Shown piece by piece: positions 62,343 through 64,000 of a stretch of DNA of 64,000 bases. The stretch spans positions 1 through 64,000 of the forward strand of contig NZ_FZNW01000012.1 in the NCBI RefSeq assembly GCF_900188115.1, read 5' to 3'. A program made the position numbers and the translations under genes. The notes beneath the pieces are model-generated. The model was not told where the DNA came from and searched no databases. It worked only from the letters and a program-made list of their open reading frames with translations. The number at the start of each line of letters is the position of its first letter. Within the stretch, counting starts at the first letter, position 1. The stretch comes from Haloechinothrix alba (lineage in GTDB: Bacteria; Actinomycetota; Actinomycetes; Mycobacteriales; Pseudonocardiaceae).

Positions 62343-63899
62343 TCACTCCCGCCGTCTACGCCTCCGGGGTTCGACACCGCCGCCGTAGGAGGCCAGCAGC
62401 TCACTGACCGGCCGTCCCTCCGCGTGCGTCCCCGTGTCATCCGGCTCATCGGCCTCGTGCGCACCGCGCGCTCGCCGGTCATCGGCGGCCGGCCATTGAC
62501 CGCCCGTCCGGTCCTCGCCCACCAACCGGTCATGAGTGGCATCGCCTGCGACCCGGTCATGCCGGGAATGCAGGCCGTGCTCGGCGGGGCGCTCGTGGCC
62601 GGAGCGGTGCTCGTGTTCGGGCCGGTCATGCTGACCCGCCCGAACCGCGCTGTGCGCACCGTGCGCGCCGCCGTGCCCGTGCCGCGGGGGGTCGCTGTCA
62701 TCGGCGCCCCACTGCTGCCAGGTCCGTGGCTCGTGCTCGGCGACGTGCGAGCCGTGTCCGGCTGTGTGACGACCGGTCGGACCGGCGGCCGGACCGGCAT
62801 CCGGCTGCCCGTCCGGCCGGCCCGACGACTGGCCCTGTGGCCGGCCCGACGACTGGCCCTGTGGCCGGCCCGGCGACTGGCCCTGTGGCCGGCCCGTTCC
62901 GTGCGTCGGTCCGGGACCGGTGGGAGGCGTGAACCAGGAGGAGGCTTCGCCGGAAGGGCCACCGGTGGCAGGCGAGTCCTCCGGACGAGCATGGTGGCTT
63001 CCCCGCGGCGGGGCGGGGTTGTGCGGCTCGTTGGCGCTGTGACCGTTGTTGTGCGCGGCAGGGGTACCACTTCCGCCGCGCGCGGCGTGCCCGTTGTAGG
63101 AGCTGCTATGGCCGTTGTACGGGGCACTTTGGAAGCCGCCTGCCGAGCTGTTCGCGGAACCGCCGTGCGAGGCGTCGCTGTACTCGATTACCCGAGCGAA
63201 CGTCTCGGTGGACGCCTCCTGAGGCTGCCCGGGACGCACCCCGTTCGCGTGCCCGGCGCGCGCGGGCGCCGGGCTTCGCTGCCGGGCACCGTCGTGGTCG
63301 CTGTCCGTGCCCGCATTGTCACGGTACGCCGCGCCGTGGCGAGCGCCGTCCATGCTGTTCGCCAGCGCCTCGAGGCCGAGTTCGTCGTACGCGTCCATGC
63401 CACCCTGCTCGAGGTACCGCACGTCGTCCCCGCCGGCCCGCATCCGGGTGGCCTGGGCGGTCAACGCGATCCGCTCGTACAGCACCTCGCCGTCGAGCAG
63501 CTGGCGTAGCGTCTGCTGCAACGCCTCGACCTCGGAGCGCAGCCGGTCCAGCTCCGCGCGCGACGCGTCCTCGAGCTCCTTGCGCTTGGCGAGCTCGAAC
63601 TCCAGCTCGTGCTGCTTGCGCGCGGTCACCTCGCGCTCCAGCTCCTGCTCGTAGACCTCCTGTGCCCGTTCGACCGAGTCCTGAGCCTGCTCGGCTACCT
63701 CCTCGGCCTGCACGGCATGCGTGCGGTAACGGGCAGCGAGCACGCCGGCGAGCATCGCGGCCCACAGCGCAGCGAGCAGTCCCAGGCGAAGTGCACGATC
63801 GTCCGACGTCAGCAGCAGCACACAGATCGCCCCGGCAGCCAGGACCGCGCTCGCGACGAGCATCAACGTGCCCGCGCGGCCGCCGGGTGCAACCTTCAT
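62343..63899 (-). CDS. DUF6779-like membrane and coiled-coil protein with long disordered tail
   Basis: 518 residues from ATG 63899. Two hydrophobic segments at 12-30 and 40-57 (LMLVASAVLAAGAICVLLL, LGLLAALWAAMLAGVLAA), then an unbroken charged coiled coil (about 58-135, AEEVAEQAQDSVERAQEVYE ... LDRLRSEVEALQQTLRQLL), a small conserved part (LYERIALTAQATRMRAGGDD), and over 300 residues of His/Gly/Pro/Ser-rich disordered sequence ending in EPRRRRRRE. Matches the place and design of Rv3604c. A scaffold role at the membrane or division site is a guess. Confidence 0.8.
   Translation of the reverse strand: MKVAPGGRAGTLMLVASAVLAAGAICVLLLTSDDRALRLGLLAALWAAMLAGVLAARYRTHAVQAEEVAEQAQDSVERAQEVYEQELEREVTARKQHELEFELAKRKELEDASRAELDRLRSEVEALQQTLRQLLDGEVLYERIALTAQATRMRAGGDDVRYLEQGGMDAYDELGLEALANSMDGARHGAAYRDNAGTDSDHDGARQRSPAPARAGHANGVRPGQPQEASTETFARVIEYSDASHGGSANSSAGGFQSAPYNGHSSSYNGHAARGGSGTPAAHNNGHSANEPHNPAPPRGSHHARPEDSPATGGPSGEASSWFTPPTGPGPTHGTGRPQGQSPGRPQGQSSGRPQGQSSGRPDGQPDAGPAAGPTGRHTAGHGSHVAEHEPRTWQQWGADDSDPPRHGHGGAHGAHSAVRAGQHDRPEHEHRSGHERPAEHGLHSRHDRVAGDATHDRLVGEDRTGGQWPAADDRRARGAHEADEPDDTGTHAEGRPVSELLASYGGGVEPRRRRRRE
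62817..62888 (-). repeat. Three 24-base tandem repeats in the DUF6779-like gene
   Basis: Units 62817-62840, 62841-62864 and 62865-62888 differ by one base and encode the octapeptide GRPQGQSS/P three times on the minus strand, with a decayed fourth unit (GRPDGQPD) alongside. In-frame slippage changes only the length of the disordered tail. Confidence 0.9.
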
Positions 63900-64000
63900 G
63901 GCCGTGAGCCTACCTGTTAGTGACGAGACCGATACCAACTCGGTACTTTCGTTGTCGTCTCCTACGAGGTATCCACACCGATCTTGTCATCGAACGGTGA
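63900..64000. other. Right edge of the window
   Basis: Upstream region of the DUF6779-like gene. No gene is seen in these 100 bases. Confidence 0.4.

Overview
This window is high-GC actinobacterial chromosome. The gene content and order point to the Pseudonocardiales/Corynebacteriales neighbourhood. In pieces it keeps the gene order known from Mycobacterium tuberculosis Rv3579c-Rv3604c: rlmB, cysS, ispF, ispD, carD, lpqE and radA at 19-26 kb; carbonic anhydrase and mutY at 39-40.5 kb; an alpha/beta hydrolase at 44-45 kb; a mhuD-type heme oxygenase at 51.4 kb; clpC and lsr2 at 53.6-58 kb; coaX, panD, panC, a DUF2520 gene and a large membrane/coiled-coil protein at 59-64 kb. OtsA, an OtsB-GH15 fusion, ThrE, Lsr2, DUF397/XRE pairs, ANTAR regulators and IdeR- and Zur-like boxes agree with this. 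The mycobacterial comparison is from memory and was not run here.

Layout. 1-9.7 kb is a decayed mobile zone lying against the 3' end of a tRNA-Thr(UGU) gene. It holds a broken MNT/HEPN toxin-antitoxin pair, a truncated DJ-1/PfpI gene, two broken IS256 transposases flanking an intact GlxA-type regulator, an IS30 scrap, an intact molybdopterin oxidoreductase and a frameshifted IS481 transposase. 10-19 kb holds ThrE, the trehalose genes, a MoaD/BNR pair, an SDR and an EamA exporter. 19-26 kb is the conserved radA/carD/isoprenoid/cysS/rlmB block. 26-39 kb is a more variable metabolic stretch: MBOAT acyltransferase, a tRNA-Phe-like relic, a DHFR-like reductase, VOC proteins, a tiny cysteine-rich peptide gene, a DUF445 tandem pair, a Zur-type zinc ABC transporter, WYL and LacI regulators. 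39-53.5 kb carries the mutY-to-mhuD core, split by accessory inserts: a block of two GAF-ANTAR regulators between 37-bp direct repeats, IS481 debris, a TetR/DUF1348 pair with twin palindromes, RelBE, and an Abi_2 pseudogene with a terminator-bearing leader. 53.6-64 kb holds clpC, an iron-box-controlled FhuF-like protein, lsr2 and the pantothenate operon.

How the genes work together. otsA and otsB-GH15 make trehalose, and the second protein may also break it down. panC-panD-coaX supply pantothenate and phosphorylate it toward CoA. ispD-ispF are two MEP-pathway steps coupled by ATGA overlap. znuABC with its upstream box is a zinc-repressed uptake operon. MhuD and the FhuF-like protein point to iron handling.

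The strongest leads for something undescribed are a 22-residue, 8-cysteine metallothionein-like peptide with a good ribosome site at about 29.9 kb, and the leader of the Abi_2 gene at about 50.9 kb, which can fold into mutually exclusive hairpins. The Abi_2 and MNT/HEPN genes themselves are broken here.
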